A DNA stretch of 53,732 bases from Candidatus Anaeroferrophillacea bacterium (GTDB lineage Bacteria; Desulfobacterota; Anaeroferrophillalia; Anaeroferrophillales; Anaeroferrophillaceae): NCBI GenBank assembly GCA_016933675.1, contig JAFGAM010000077.1, forward strand, positions 1 to 53,732. Direction: 5' to 3'. Below, piece by piece: positions 32,959-42,110 of the stretch (positions are counted from its first letter, which is position 1; every line of letters starts with the position of its first letter). A model generated the notes under the pieces. That model did no database searches and was not told the DNA's origin. It worked only from the letters and a program-made list of their open reading frames with translations. A program made the translations under genes and the position numbers.

Positions 32959-33379
32959 TGCGATTCTCCTTTGCGGTTGGAATTTTTTGACGGTTTCGAA
33001 CCAACCTATTTCCTCCGCGGTGCTGGCGGCCCGACTACGTGACGTACTTCCATGTACGCCCTACGCGGCAAGGCAGCGCCGCGATTCCGGGGCCTGTCGG
33101 CGCGCCACGAAGGAGATGAAGCTGTCAAGAAGCCATAACCATCGATTGGCTGTCGGGATTGATTCGTGTATCGACGGTGACCGGTCAATTGGTCGATAGC
33201 TACCACGAAAAGATGAAAAATTGCCAGCACAAAAAGAGCTTAAAGAAAATATAATAATGAATGTATGCAATGTGCAGGTGGGCGCGGGATGCGGTGGTGG
33301 TGGTCGTGAGATGAAACGGTATGGTCAAGCAGGGACATGACTTCGATGGCTATGGGGCGGCGCTGTGTGCAGGTTGACT
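32959..33379. other. Intergenic region upstream of phaE
   Basis: Contains GTGACGTACTTCCATGTACG then CCCTACGCGG (33041-33070), whose GTAC...GTAC hairpin and setting resemble the core of repeat family A. An AT-rich stretch follows (33219-33260). The phaE promoter should be here, but no clear -35/-10 pair was found. No gene is seen. Confidence 0.35.
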
Positions 33380-34072
33380 TTAGCTGCCGGTGCGGGTGGC
33401 GGGGTATCCCTGAAATGGGGTGCCGGCAAAAGGGTGGGCGGTCGTGCGTCGGTGCCGCCCGGTGCCGTCGGCCGCAAGGGGGACGGTGTTTATGATCGGG
33501 GTGCCGATGCCGGTCCGCAGGGCACGGACGAAGGCGGTTGTCGAGCGGATGGCCGGGGGGAAGAAGGTGCAGACGGAGCCGATTTCCGCCGGGGTGTGGG
33601 CGTCGCTGCCGCCGACGCCGTTGATGCCGTAGCGGGTGCGCCAGGCGGCGGCACGTTCGTTTTCGGCGTCGGTGTTGCGGCCGTTGATTTCCTCGATGAT
33701 GCGGCAGCGGCCGGCGGCAACCAGCCGTTCGTCTATGGCGCGCCACTGCCGCAGTGGATGGGCGGCGACGGCAACCGCTTCCCGGGCATCTATTCGGGTC
33801 AGCAGTTCGGCTGCCGGCAGGCCCATCGGCAGGCCGTGCAGGTCGCCGTAGAGCAGGAAATCTCCTTCGGGAGTGGTGTATTCCATGCCGATGACCAGCA
33901 GCAGGCCGTTGCCCTGGATGCCGGGAGTGAGGCGGCCCATGGCCGCGGTAGTGTCGTGGTCGGTGATGCAGACCCCGTCCAGGCCGTGGCCGGCGGCGAT
34001 GGCGATGACATCGTCAAGGGGGATGGCGCTGCAGGGGGAGATATCGCTGTGGACGTGCAGGTCGATACGCAT
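33380..34072 (-). CDS. PHP domain phosphoesterase
   Basis: The 230-residue protein starts MRIDLHVHSDISPCS, the first PHP metal motif (D-x-H-x-H-S). VCITDHDTTAAMG (motif II), VAVAAHPLRQW (motif III) and NGVGGSDAHTPAEIG (motif IV) follow in order, so all metal ligands appear present. PHP proteins hydrolyse phosphoesters such as nucleoside 3',5'-bisphosphates or short oligonucleotides using a metal cluster. The substrate here is unknown. A GTG nine bases upstream (34081) is an alternative start; neither has a clear ribosome site. It is divergent from the phosphoglycerate mutase gene. Confidence 0.88.
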   Translation of the reverse strand: MRIDLHVHSDISPCSAIPLDDVIAIAAGHGLDGVCITDHDTTAAMGRLTPGIQGNGLLLVIGMEYTTPEGDFLLYGDLHGLPMGLPAAELLTRIDAREAVAVAAHPLRQWRAIDERLVAAGRCRIIEEINGRNTDAENERAAAWRTRYGINGVGGSDAHTPAEIGSVCTFFPPAIRSTTAFVRALRTGIGTPIINTVPLAADGTGRHRRTTAHPFAGTPFQGYPATRTGS

Positions 34073-34157
34073 GCCCGGCACTATGGGAAAAAAAGATTTA
34101 TTTGTCCAATAAAATAATCTGTTGTTTGCCGGCCGAAAAATTGGTAATTCCTATTTT

Positions 34158-34187
34158 CAGGGTCAGGGTCAGGGTCAGGGTCAGGGG
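34158..34187 (+). repeat. Hexamer tandem repeat (CAGGGT)
   Basis: Four perfect CAGGGT units and a fifth CAGGGG unit lie directly before the phosphoglycerate mutase start. The last unit forms its AGGGG ribosome site. The tract is also in the divergent promoter region of the PHP gene. Slippage would change spacing by six bases at a time. Confidence 0.9.
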
Positions 34188-34198
34188 AAAAAGCGCTG

Positions 34199-35698
34199 AT
34201 GACGGATAAACGATTGATATTGCTGCTGCTTGATGGTCTCGGCGACCGCTCGTTTCCCGAACTCGGCGGCCGGACACCGCTGCAGGCGGCGGCGACCCCG
34301 GCCCTCGACCGGCTGGCGGCGCTGGGCGCCAACGGCCTCTTTCATGCCGTGCGGCCGGGGCTGGCGCTGCCCAGCGAACTGGCCCATTTCCTCATCTTCG
34401 GTTACCCGGCGGAATGGTTTCCCGGCCGCGGGCCGCTGGAGGCCCTGGGCGCCGGCATCGATCTGCCAGCGGGCGCGGTGGCGGTCCTGGCCCATCTCGC
34501 CGGGGTAGAACGTGACGGCGGGATGTTGCGCATCGTCGAAAGCCGGCCGGCGACGACACCCGCCGAGGCGGCGGCTCTCATGGCGGCGGTGGAGTGGTTC
34601 CCGCCGTCGGCGGATGTCGCCACTGAATCTTCCGGGTTCAAACCCGGCTCGGGATGGGATCCGGATCCCGGTTCCGGACCGTATTCCGGGATCGAAACCC
34701 CATGTGCAGTCACTCTTCGTCTGGTGCCGACCCGCGGCATCGATGGTATCCTGGTGCTGGAAGGCGCGGTGTCGCCCGCGGTCAGTGACAGCGACCCGCT
34801 GCAGGTCGGCGCCCCGGTGCTGGAGGTGCAGCCCTGTATCCGTGCCGCCGCCGGGGTGCCCGGAAGCCGTGCCGGTCGCGAAGTTGACCCCGGTGTTGCC
34901 GCGGATGGCGTGAAGTCGGGGGTGGAAGATGCTTTGGCCGCCCGCTGTACCGCGCAGCTGCTCAACCGCTATCTGCTCCACTGTCATCGGGAACTAGACC
35001 GCCATCCCTTGAACCGCCGGCGGCGTGAACGGGGGCAGGTGCCGCTCAACGCCCTCGTGTGCCAGCGGGCCGGGCGGCTGGAACCGGTACCTCCTTTTGC
35101 CGCGCGCTGGGGACTGCGCGGCCTGACCATTGCCTCCGGTTTCATGTACCACGGCCTGGGCCATTTTCTGGGAATGGCGGTTGCGCCCTGCCGTGACACC
35201 GACGATCCCGGTACCGATCTGGCCGCCCGGTTGCGTAGTGCCATGGACCGGCTTGACGATTACGATCTTATCCACGTCCATACCAAGGCGCCTGACGTTG
35301 CCGCTCACACCAAGGATCCCCGGGCCAAAGTGCGGGCGATTGAATCCCTTGACTGCGGCCTGGCGTCGATGCTCGATGACCTGCTGGCCCGGGAAGACTG
35401 TTTCCTCGCGGTCACCGCCGACCACTCGACTCCCAGTGGCGGTCCGCTGATCCATTCCGGCGAGCCGGTGCCGCTGGGGGTCGTCGGTCCGGGCATTCGT
35501 TGTGACGATATCACCCGTTTCGATGAAATCGCGGCGGCCGGCGGCGCCCTGGGACAGGTCACCGGGGCCGATTTCATGTATCTGACACTCAACTGGCTCG
35601 ACCGGGTGAAGCTGACGGGGCTTATGGACGACCCGGCGGGCCCGCCGTACTGGCCGGGAACGCGCCGTCCGCTGTTGCCCGCATGCAGGGTGACGTGA
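34199..35698 (+). CDS. apgM: 2,3-bisphosphoglycerate-independent phosphoglycerate mutase, archaeal (ApgM) type
   Basis: The 499-residue protein starts MTDKRLILLLLDGLGDRSFP, the first metal site of the alkaline-phosphatase superfamily. YDLIHVHTKAPDVAAH and CFLAVTADHSTPSGGPLIHS complete the metal-binding set. It would interconvert 2- and 3-phosphoglycerate, though relatives act as phosphonopyruvate decarboxylase-like or cofactor enzymes. Typical ApgM is about 400 residues. The extra length lies mainly near residues 140-165 (a Pro/Gly/Asp-rich stretch) and 200-240. The stop overlaps the next gene (TGATG), showing coupled translation. Confidence 0.85.
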   Translation: MTDKRLILLLLDGLGDRSFPELGGRTPLQAAATPALDRLAALGANGLFHAVRPGLALPSELAHFLIFGYPAEWFPGRGPLEALGAGIDLPAGAVAVLAHLAGVERDGGMLRIVESRPATTPAEAAALMAAVEWFPPSADVATESSGFKPGSGWDPDPGSGPYSGIETPCAVTLRLVPTRGIDGILVLEGAVSPAVSDSDPLQVGAPVLEVQPCIRAAAGVPGSRAGREVDPGVAADGVKSGVEDALAARCTAQLLNRYLLHCHRELDRHPLNRRRRERGQVPLNALVCQRAGRLEPVPPFAARWGLRGLTIASGFMYHGLGHFLGMAVAPCRDTDDPGTDLAARLRSAMDRLDDYDLIHVHTKAPDVAAHTKDPRAKVRAIESLDCGLASMLDDLLAREDCFLAVTADHSTPSGGPLIHSGEPVPLGVVGPGIRCDDITRFDEIAAAGGALGQVTGADFMYLTLNWLDRVKLTGLMDDPAGPPYWPGTRRPLLPACRVT

Positions 35699-36294
35699 TG
35701 ACTGTGGATATTGCCGATACCGGCGACAGGTTGCCACCGCTTCATCCGGTGGGGGTGGTCCATGGCCGCTTTCAGCCGCTGCACCGTGACCACTGGTGTT
35801 ACATCGAGGCGGCCAGGAGTCGTTGCCGTTACCTGGTGATCGGTATCACCAACCCCGATCCCGAGGCCATTGTGCCGGAGCCTGACGATCCGGGCCGCGG
35901 TCGTCCGGAGGCCAATCCGTTCACCTATTACGAACGCTGCCGCATGGTGCAGGCCATGGCCGGTGCCGCCGGCTGGGCGCCGGAAAGCTGGCTGCCGGTG
36001 CCGTTGCCCATCTCCCGGCCCGAACGCTTCCGCCATTACGTGCCCCTTGACGCGGTGTTTTTTCTGACCATCTACGATGCCTGGGGAGAGGAGAAACTGC
36101 GGCGGTTCGACGCGTTCGGTCTCCGGACCGAGATTCTCCGGCGTCGTCCGGCGGCGGAAAAGGGTATTACCGGTACCGAGGTTCGCCGCCGGCTGGCGGC
36201 GGGAGATGACTGGCGGTCGCTGGTGCCGGCGCCGGTATGCGGCATAATCGACGCGGCCGCGACGATTTCCCGACGCACTGATCCGTGCCGCTGA
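35698..36294 (+). CDS. NMN/nicotinate-nucleotide adenylyltransferase-like protein (NadM type)
   Basis: The 198-residue protein has VGVVHGRFQPLHRDHW, the nucleotidyltransferase G-R-F-x-P-x-H-x-x-H motif, and GITGTEVRRRLAAGDDW, equivalent to the I-S-x-T-x-x-R motif. Both are features of the alpha/beta adenylyltransferase fold seen in NadM. It would transfer AMP to a nucleotide such as NMN, but other substrates are possible. The ATG at 35698 shares a base with the upstream TGA and has AGGGTGA before it. It is cotranslated with the mutase gene. Confidence 0.8.
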   Translation: MTVDIADTGDRLPPLHPVGVVHGRFQPLHRDHWCYIEAARSRCRYLVIGITNPDPEAIVPEPDDPGRGRPEANPFTYYERCRMVQAMAGAAGWAPESWLPVPLPISRPERFRHYVPLDAVFFLTIYDAWGEEKLRRFDAFGLRTEILRRRPAAEKGITGTEVRRRLAAGDDWRSLVPAPVCGIIDAAATISRRTDPCR

Positions 36295-36403
36295 AACCTT
36301 TTCTGTGGACAAGCGGGGGTATTAGGTGTATGTAAAAAATGAGCGATTCTGAGCTGTTGGCGATGTGCCGTGGTTCAGGCGCGACGATACCGGGGGATGT
36401 GTC

Positions 36404-38230
36404 ATGATCGGCAAACTGCAGGATTTTCTTGCTTCGGTTCCCGATCTGCAGGAACGGGGCGTGACCCGTGAATGCCTGGCGGCGCTGTCCGGAGTTATCG
36501 AAGACAATTTTCTTGCCGATTTCCTTGCCCGTATCGTCGCCGAGATCGACGAGGTCATCGCCATCGATCCCCGCGGTTCCCTGCAGGATATCCTCTGCCG
36601 GGCGGCGGAGCTGATCGTCAACGATCTTGATGCTACGGCGGCCACCATCCGGCTGCTGGATCCCCGTTCTTTCCGGCTCATCAGCTTTGGTGCCCACGGT
36701 TTGCCCGAGGCCGAGCGCAAGCCGTCCATTCCCGTCGAGGATACCATCGCCGGGGCGGTGATCAGCGAAAAGCGCAGTATCACGGTGCCCGACATCCTCG
36801 TGGATCCCCGTTACCACGGCAAGGAAACGGCGGTCAACCACGGTATCCGCTCGCTCATTGCCGTGCCCATCAGAATTCCCACTTTCCTCGCGCCGGGCCG
36901 CGAGGATCACGGTGTGCTGCAGATCTATTTTCCCGAGTCGGGCCGGGATTTCAGCCGGCTGCTGATCATGCGCGCCGAACTGCTGGCACGTCGGGTGAGC
37001 CATGTACTGGCATTGCGAAAAATCAACGATCTCCGGGAACTCAACCGCCGCAAGGAAGAGATCGTCAACCAGATTTTCATCAAGCTGAGTTATCGCGAGG
37101 GGGTCAAGCTCAAGGATCTGTTCATCCTGCTGATTCCCGAGCTGGAGTCGTTCGTCCACATCCAGGGCTGCACCCTGTTCGCGGTGTCCGACGACGGCCG
37201 GCGCATTACCGCCGAAGCCGCCTACCCGCTGGAATCCACCTACCACGAGCTGCACCATGCCTTCACGGTTGACAATCATCCTTATTTTCACCAGTTGATC
37301 AACGGCGGCGAGGCGTTCGGTGATTTTGCCGACGAACGGGTCGATCCCGGCTACCTGCTGATCAAGAAGCCCCTGGAGAGCCGTTTTGTCACCGCGGACA
37401 TGCGGGATTACGCCCGCCGCCACAATATCTATACGATCCTGCTGGTGCCCCTGCGCATCGATGATCGGGTGCGCCATGTCCTGATGTTCTTTGCCGCCGA
37501 CCAGAAGTCCCTGTTCCGGGACGAGGAAATCGAGCTGCTGACCTTCTTCGGCAAGGAGATCATGAAGGCCTCGCGGCTGGAGTTTCTCGGCAATGTGCTG
37601 CACGATTTCAAGAATCCCGCCATTGCCATCACCGGCTTTGTCAATCGCCTGCGTAGGAAGCTTGCCTCCCCGGACCTGGAGACGGTGCGTCCGGATCTCG
37701 CCCGCGGGGTGGAGATCATCCTCAGGGAGAGCAACCGCCTGCAGGATCTGGCGCTGGCGATGACCGGTGACCGCCGGCTGGAACGCCTCGATCTCGGGAA
37801 GATTGCTCGTTCACGCTATTCGCTCAATGAGGCGGTGATCGAGGAGGCCGGTCTGGACCACGTCACCCCCACGGTGGTGGAGTTTTCCGATCCGTTGCCG
37901 GTGTCATGCTCCCGTTTCGGTCTTGAGCGGGTGTTCGACAACCTGCTGCACAATGCTACCAAAGCGGTGCCTGTCACCGGCGGTGAACTGGGGATGCGAG
38001 GCTACGCCCGGGACGGTCTGGTCTGCATCGAGGTGTGGAATACCGGCATTATCTCCGCCGCCCGGCTCGATGAATTGCGTACGGGTCGCGCCAGCGGTCG
38101 GGGTCTGGACATCGTCAGCCGCTTCGTGCATACCTACCACGGCATGATGGATATCTCCGTCAATGACCGCCGCACATTTTTCACCATCTGCCTGCCCCGG
38201 GAGGCGGACCCCGTCATCGCGACGGATTGA
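36404..38230 (+). CDS. Soluble GAF-domain sensor histidine kinase
   Basis: From ATG 36404 (preceded by GGGGGATGTGTC) the protein has 608 residues and no membrane segment. Residues about 60-210 form a GAF domain (VEDTIAGAVISEKRSITVPD then ILVDPRYHG). A second GAF-like region spans about 230-385. The phosphoacceptor is His400 in FLGNVLHDFKNPAIAITGF. RVFDNLLHNATKAVPVTGG is the N box and GRASGRGLDIVSRFVHTYHG the G region of the ATPase domain. The H box has H-D-F-K-N-P in place of the common H-E-I/L-R-N-P. No response regulator is adjacent, so the partner is unknown. It probably senses a cytoplasmic small molecule or redox signal. Confidence 0.88.
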   Translation: MIGKLQDFLASVPDLQERGVTRECLAALSGVIEDNFLADFLARIVAEIDEVIAIDPRGSLQDILCRAAELIVNDLDATAATIRLLDPRSFRLISFGAHGLPEAERKPSIPVEDTIAGAVISEKRSITVPDILVDPRYHGKETAVNHGIRSLIAVPIRIPTFLAPGREDHGVLQIYFPESGRDFSRLLIMRAELLARRVSHVLALRKINDLRELNRRKEEIVNQIFIKLSYREGVKLKDLFILLIPELESFVHIQGCTLFAVSDDGRRITAEAAYPLESTYHELHHAFTVDNHPYFHQLINGGEAFGDFADERVDPGYLLIKKPLESRFVTADMRDYARRHNIYTILLVPLRIDDRVRHVLMFFAADQKSLFRDEEIELLTFFGKEIMKASRLEFLGNVLHDFKNPAIAITGFVNRLRRKLASPDLETVRPDLARGVEIILRESNRLQDLALAMTGDRRLERLDLGKIARSRYSLNEAVIEEAGLDHVTPTVVEFSDPLPVSCSRFGLERVFDNLLHNATKAVPVTGGELGMRGYARDGLVCIEVWNTGIISAARLDELRTGRASGRGLDIVSRFVHTYHGMMDISVNDRRTFFTICLPREADPVIATD

Positions 38231-38521
38231 AACCTCTGGGCACCATCGGGGCGCGAATGCCTTTCGCTCGGCGGGGCGTTCTCGGTGCCCGCCCCCGGGG
38301 CGGTGCGCTCCGTGCTTGTGTTCGGGCGTGGAAAATGGTAAAACACGCCGAGTTTTAAAACGCCTGCATCCTGCGGGAGTTTTGCTGAATCCCCTTGCAA
38401 AAAAATGCGGTTGTCCATTGCATACAATGCTCCGGGGTTGAATGCCGCTGGGGACAGTATGTTGAAGAGAGGCGGCGAAGCCGGCTTCATTGCGCCGCCG
38501 TTCGGGAAGAGAGGTTTTTAT
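38231..38521. other. Intergenic region upstream of citrate synthase
   Basis: The region includes GC-rich inverted repeats around 38270-38310 and, nearer the gene, CATTG-CATA-CAATG (38416-38430). No gene is supported. The citrate synthase frame stays open through part of it, but without a ribosome site. Confidence 0.3.
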
Positions 38522-39913
38522 ATGCTTGCCCAGACCCCTGAAATCACGGAAATCATTCTTGCCGCGGCGGAAAAGGCACGTCAGGAGACCAGGGACGCCC
38601 CCGATCATCCGCGCCTGAGCCGGCTGCGGTGGCCGCAGGAATGCACCATCGGTCCCGGACTCGAGGGGGCTATCGCCTGCGAAACGAAGATCGGCTACGT
38701 CAATGGTGCCAAAGGCTGGCTGGTCTATCGCGGCTACGATATCTTCGAACTGTGTGCCTACTCCACCTTCGAGGAGGTGTCCTATCTGCTCCTGCACGGC
38801 GATCTGCCCAGCGTGGACGAACTGGCGGAGTACAAGCGCAAGCTTACCCGGTACCAGCATCTCAACCAGACGCTGAGGCTGCTGGTGAGCTTTCCGGTGG
38901 AGGAGATGAATGCCATGGGGGCGCTGCGCATGGGCACCATCTTCATGCGTCAGGAGTTCACCACCATGGACCGCGAGGGTGGCCGGCCTGCCGTCGATGA
39001 CGCCATCGGCGCCGACGAGGACTCCATCGCCATGGAGACCAAGCCGTTCGGCGAGGAACACGCCATTTACGAATTCAAGGCCCGCCGGCGGTCCCGCCGC
39101 AAGTCGGCCGCCATGGATGCCAGCGGTATGGAGGCCTGTTACCACCTGATTGCCGGGGTGGCGACAATTACCGCCGCCATCGCCCGGGTGCGCCGCGGCC
39201 TGCTGCCCATCGAGCCTGATCCCGAGCTGAGCTTCGCCGCCAACCTTTACTACATGATACATGGCCGGCGGCCGACACCGTTTCAGGAGCGGATACTCGA
39301 TATCTGCCTGATTCTTCATGCCGATCACGGCATGAACGCCAGCACCTTCGCCGCGCTGGTGGTGGCGTCGACCCTGTCGGATTTCTATCTTTCCATTGGC
39401 TCCGGCATCGCCGCCCTCAGCGGCCCGTTGCACGGCGGTGCCAACGAGCAGGTGATCAATACCCTGCGCGAGATCGGTTCTTCCGCCGGGGTGTCCAACT
39501 GGATGCACATGGCGATGGTGAAGAAGAAGAAGATCTCCGGTTTCGGGCACCGGGTCTACAAGGCCTACGATCCCCGTGCCCGGGTGCTGGGCCCGCTGGC
39601 GGCCTATGGAATCGAACGCAGCACGCCGGAGATCATCAACCTGTTCGATACCGCGCGGGAACTGGAAAAACAGGTGCTGCGCTCCTTCGGGACGGAGAAG
39701 AAGATCTTTCCCAACGTCGATTTCTATTCCGGTATCGTCTATTCACGGCTCGGCATCAGCCCGGCGCTGTTCACCCCGCTGTTCGCCGTCAGCCGGGTTG
39801 CCGGCTGGACCGCCCGGGTGCTGGAGTATCTGCACCACAACCGCATCTTCCGTCCGCGGGCGATGTATGTCGGCGAGTTCGACCGGCATTACGTACCGGT
39901 GGACCAGCGGTAG
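38522..39913 (+). CDS. Citrate synthase family protein
   Basis: The 463-residue protein starts at ATG 38522 after GAGAGG. It has IGYVNGAKGWLVYRGYDI, HADHGMNASTFAALVVASTL, GPLHGGANEQVI and GFGHRVYKAYDPRA, then NVDFYSGIVYSRLG. This covers the conserved His residues and Asp of citrate synthases. It would condense oxaloacetate with acetyl-CoA, or possibly propionyl-CoA as a methylcitrate synthase. Between about residues 145 and 210 an insertion of roughly 45 residues carries an acidic then a strongly basic cluster (KARRRSRRKS), beyond the usual family length. Convergent with butyrate kinase. Confidence 0.88.
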   Translation: MLAQTPEITEIILAAAEKARQETRDAPDHPRLSRLRWPQECTIGPGLEGAIACETKIGYVNGAKGWLVYRGYDIFELCAYSTFEEVSYLLLHGDLPSVDELAEYKRKLTRYQHLNQTLRLLVSFPVEEMNAMGALRMGTIFMRQEFTTMDREGGRPAVDDAIGADEDSIAMETKPFGEEHAIYEFKARRRSRRKSAAMDASGMEACYHLIAGVATITAAIARVRRGLLPIEPDPELSFAANLYYMIHGRRPTPFQERILDICLILHADHGMNASTFAALVVASTLSDFYLSIGSGIAALSGPLHGGANEQVINTLREIGSSAGVSNWMHMAMVKKKKISGFGHRVYKAYDPRARVLGPLAAYGIERSTPEIINLFDTARELEKQVLRSFGTEKKIFPNVDFYSGIVYSRLGISPALFTPLFAVSRVAGWTARVLEYLHHNRIFRPRAMYVGEFDRHYVPVDQR

Positions 39914-40009
39914 CATGAATCGCCTGATCCGCCCGGCTCCATGGCGGTTCGGCAGAGAAGGCGCGAGGTGCCGGGTCACGGCGGAGTACGCCGATTGACC
40001 CGGTCTGCA

Positions 40010-40076
40010 GTGCCTGCGTAGGTGCGGCACGCACAGGCAGACGACGTTGTTGCGAAGCCGTCAATCGGTGTCTGGA
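40010..40076. repeat. Interspersed repeat family D, copy 2
   Basis: TGCCTGCGTAGGTGCGGCAC followed by GCACAGGCAGACGACG and TTGTTGCGAAGCCGTC. It has the same hairpin plus TTGTTGCGAAGCC tail as 5205-5282 and again lies between two convergent genes. Confidence 0.6.
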
Positions 40077-40083
40077 GACATCA

Positions 40084-40123
40084 AAACGGGCCGTCCGATC
40101 GGTAGCGATCGGACGGCCCGTTT
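40084..40123. terminator. Bidirectional Rho-independent terminator
   Basis: AAACGGGCCGTCCGATCG (40084-40101) and CGATCGGACGGCCCGTTT (40106-40123) form a perfect 18-bp stem with loop GTAG. A residues on one side and T residues on the other make it usable from both strands. It separates citrate synthase from the butyrate kinase operon. Confidence 0.9.
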
Positions 40124-40173
40124 GCGCGTGCTGGATCCGGGGTGTGACTGCCGCACGGCCGCGAAAGCCCTCC

Positions 40174-41235
40174 TCAGCTATAGTCATGCGGCGTCATCTC
40201 GCCGTTCAGGATCTTGTCGGCGGTTCGCATGAGGGCGTCGGTTTCGTTTTCGCCGTAGACCATCACCGGGGCGATGAAAGAGATGCGGGGCGTGAGCAGT
40301 TCCATGAGCCGGGCGGAGTGGATCAGCCCGCCGGTGAGTACCACCGCATCCACGTTTCCTTCGAGGACGGTGGCCATGGCGCCGATATCTTTGGCGATCT
40401 GATAGGCCATGGCCGCCAGGGCCGCGGCGGCATCGGGGTCGCCGGCGGCGATGCGCCGTTCCACCTCACGGCCGTCCTTGGTGCCCAGATAGGCCTGGAG
40501 TCCGCCGCTGCCAATAAGCCGCGGGCGAGCCAGGGATACCGAACAGCCCTGTTCGGCAATCCATTCCAGCGCCGGCAGCACCGGCAGGGAACCGGCGCGT
40601 TCGGGGGTCAGCGGCCCTTCGTCGAGGCCGTGGGTGGCATCCACCGCCCGGCCATGATCGTGGGCGGCGACGGTGATGCCGCCGCCGAGGTGGGCCACCA
40701 CCAGACGGCAGGTTTCATAGGCCCGGCCCAGGTCGTGTGCCGCCCGGCGGGCGACGGCCTTGTGACTCAGGGCGTGGAAGGCGCTGGTGCGGGGAAGGTC
40801 CGGCAAACCGCTGTAGCGGGCCACGGGGGCGAACTCGTCCACTGTCGGCGGATCGACGGCATATGCCTCGATGCCCAACCGGCGACCGAGATGCAGTGCC
40901 AGCGCCGGCCCGAGGGAGCAGGGGTGCCAGCCGTAGCGACCGGTGGCAAGGTCGCTCAGCATCGGGTCGTCGATGCGGTAGGCGCCGGCCGGTCCCGGGC
41001 ACTGCATGCCGCCGCGGGAAACGATAATCCTGAGCCGGGGAAAATCCACCTCCTGCCACCAGGGGAGCCGCTCCATTTTCTCGACGAGATCGTCGACGGC
41101 GGGCCGGAAATTGTCGGTCAGAGTCGAGAGATTGCGGCAGCGGGCGGGCAGGGCGGCGGTGTGGGTCTGGTGCCGGGCGACATTGCCCCGGCCCAGTTTG
41201 ACGGTGGTGGAACCGACGTTGAGGGCAAAAATCAT
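40174..41235 (-). CDS. buk: Butyrate kinase
   Basis: The 353-residue protein is a member of the acetokinase family. It begins MIFALNVGSTTVKLGRGNVA (phosphate-1 loop) and has HALSHKAVARRAAHDLGRAY, RLVVAHLGGGITVAAHDHGR and VVLTGGLIHSARLMELL. The sequence and length match butyrate kinase rather than acetate kinase (about 400 residues). It would convert butyryl-phosphate (or a related acyl phosphate) and ADP to acid and ATP. Its ATG overlaps the upstream stop by four bases (ATGA), so it is cotranslated with the phosphotransacylase. Confidence 0.9.
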   Translation of the reverse strand: MIFALNVGSTTVKLGRGNVARHQTHTAALPARCRNLSTLTDNFRPAVDDLVEKMERLPWWQEVDFPRLRIIVSRGGMQCPGPAGAYRIDDPMLSDLATGRYGWHPCSLGPALALHLGRRLGIEAYAVDPPTVDEFAPVARYSGLPDLPRTSAFHALSHKAVARRAAHDLGRAYETCRLVVAHLGGGITVAAHDHGRAVDATHGLDEGPLTPERAGSLPVLPALEWIAEQGCSVSLARPRLIGSGGLQAYLGTKDGREVERRIAAGDPDAAAALAAMAYQIAKDIGAMATVLEGNVDAVVLTGGLIHSARLMELLTPRISFIAPVMVYGENETDALMRTADKILNGEMTPHDYS

Positions 41236-42110
41236 ATGACGGTTTGCCTGATGTCGTGGGCGAGTACCCCGAGAGCGATCTCCGCCGCCTGTTCGGCGAC
41301 GGTCAGCGGTCCGGAGTTGAGCGCCAGGTGGTTGTTGTCGTGGAGCAGCACGCCGATGGTGGGAACGCCGCCGACATACTTGAGAAAGGTGGCGAAGAAA
41401 TAAGCGCTGTTGGTGTCCGGCAGGATGAAGAGTTGATAGGAGCCGGCAAAGCGGTCGTCGATCCCTTTGCGGCGGGCGGCAACGGGGCTCAGGGCGCAGT
41501 CGATGTCCAGCGGACCCTCAACCTTCAGGCGGCGGTCAAACTGCCGCCGTTGCGACATCCGGGCCAGCACCGCGGCGGTGATGGTGGCGGGAATCTTCGG
41601 GTTTACCGTTTCGATGGGTGCCAGCGCCGCGGCCCGAATGGTACCCCGGAAGACGGTTTTCAGCATCGGTGTGACGGCCGCGATCTGGATGAGTTTGTTC
41701 TCCAGCGTCGGCACGGCTGCCACCAGCGGGTCGATGGCGAAGAAGGTTTTTCCCCGGCGCGGATCGAAAAACGCGGTGGCGTATACCGCCTGGGGGCCGA
41801 GGCCTTTGCTGCCGGCGTAGTAGGATAAAAACTGCTTGCGGTTGCAGGTGCCCTGGATGACCATGTCGACTTCGTCGGCGGCAAGCAGTTCTGATGCCAG
41901 GTTGACGGCGTCGTGCATCGTGGTTGCCCGGTGGAAGGTACTGCTCTGGTCGGGATTCCGCGGAGCGATGTAGACGGGGTCGATTAGTTTCCGGTCACGG
42001 GCGAAGCGTACCGCGGCGAGACACTGACGGTTCTCGGGCATAACTACCAGCGCTCGGCGCGGCCGGCATCTGCCGGCGGCCTGCCAGATCTCCCTGAATG
42101 TCCTATCCAT
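41232..42110 (-). CDS. Phosphate butyryl/acetyltransferase family protein, second copy
   Basis: The 292-residue protein has ALVVMPENRQCLAAVRFARD, DEVDMVIQGTCNRKQFLSYY and KVEGPLDIDCALSPVAARRK, as in phosphotransbutyrylases. It would transfer an acyl group from CoA to phosphate, making the substrate of butyrate kinase. It overlaps the upstream paralogue by eight bases and the downstream kinase gene by four. The two copies differ clearly in sequence, so they may have different substrates or form a heteromer. Confidence 0.8.
   Translation of the reverse strand: MDRTFREIWQAAGRCRPRRALVVMPENRQCLAAVRFARDRKLIDPVYIAPRNPDQSSTFHRATTMHDAVNLASELLAADEVDMVIQGTCNRKQFLSYYAGSKGLGPQAVYATAFFDPRRGKTFFAIDPLVAAVPTLENKLIQIAAVTPMLKTVFRGTIRAAALAPIETVNPKIPATITAAVLARMSQRRQFDRRLKVEGPLDIDCALSPVAARRKGIDDRFAGSYQLFILPDTNSAYFFATFLKYVGGVPTIGVLLHDNNHLALNSGPLTVAEQAAEIALGVLAHDIRQTVI

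Noticed and set aside
34158-34187. Hexamer tract considered as a CRISPR-like or telomere-like array
   Set aside because: Units are six bases with no spacers and no cas genes nearby; it is a simple tandem repeat.
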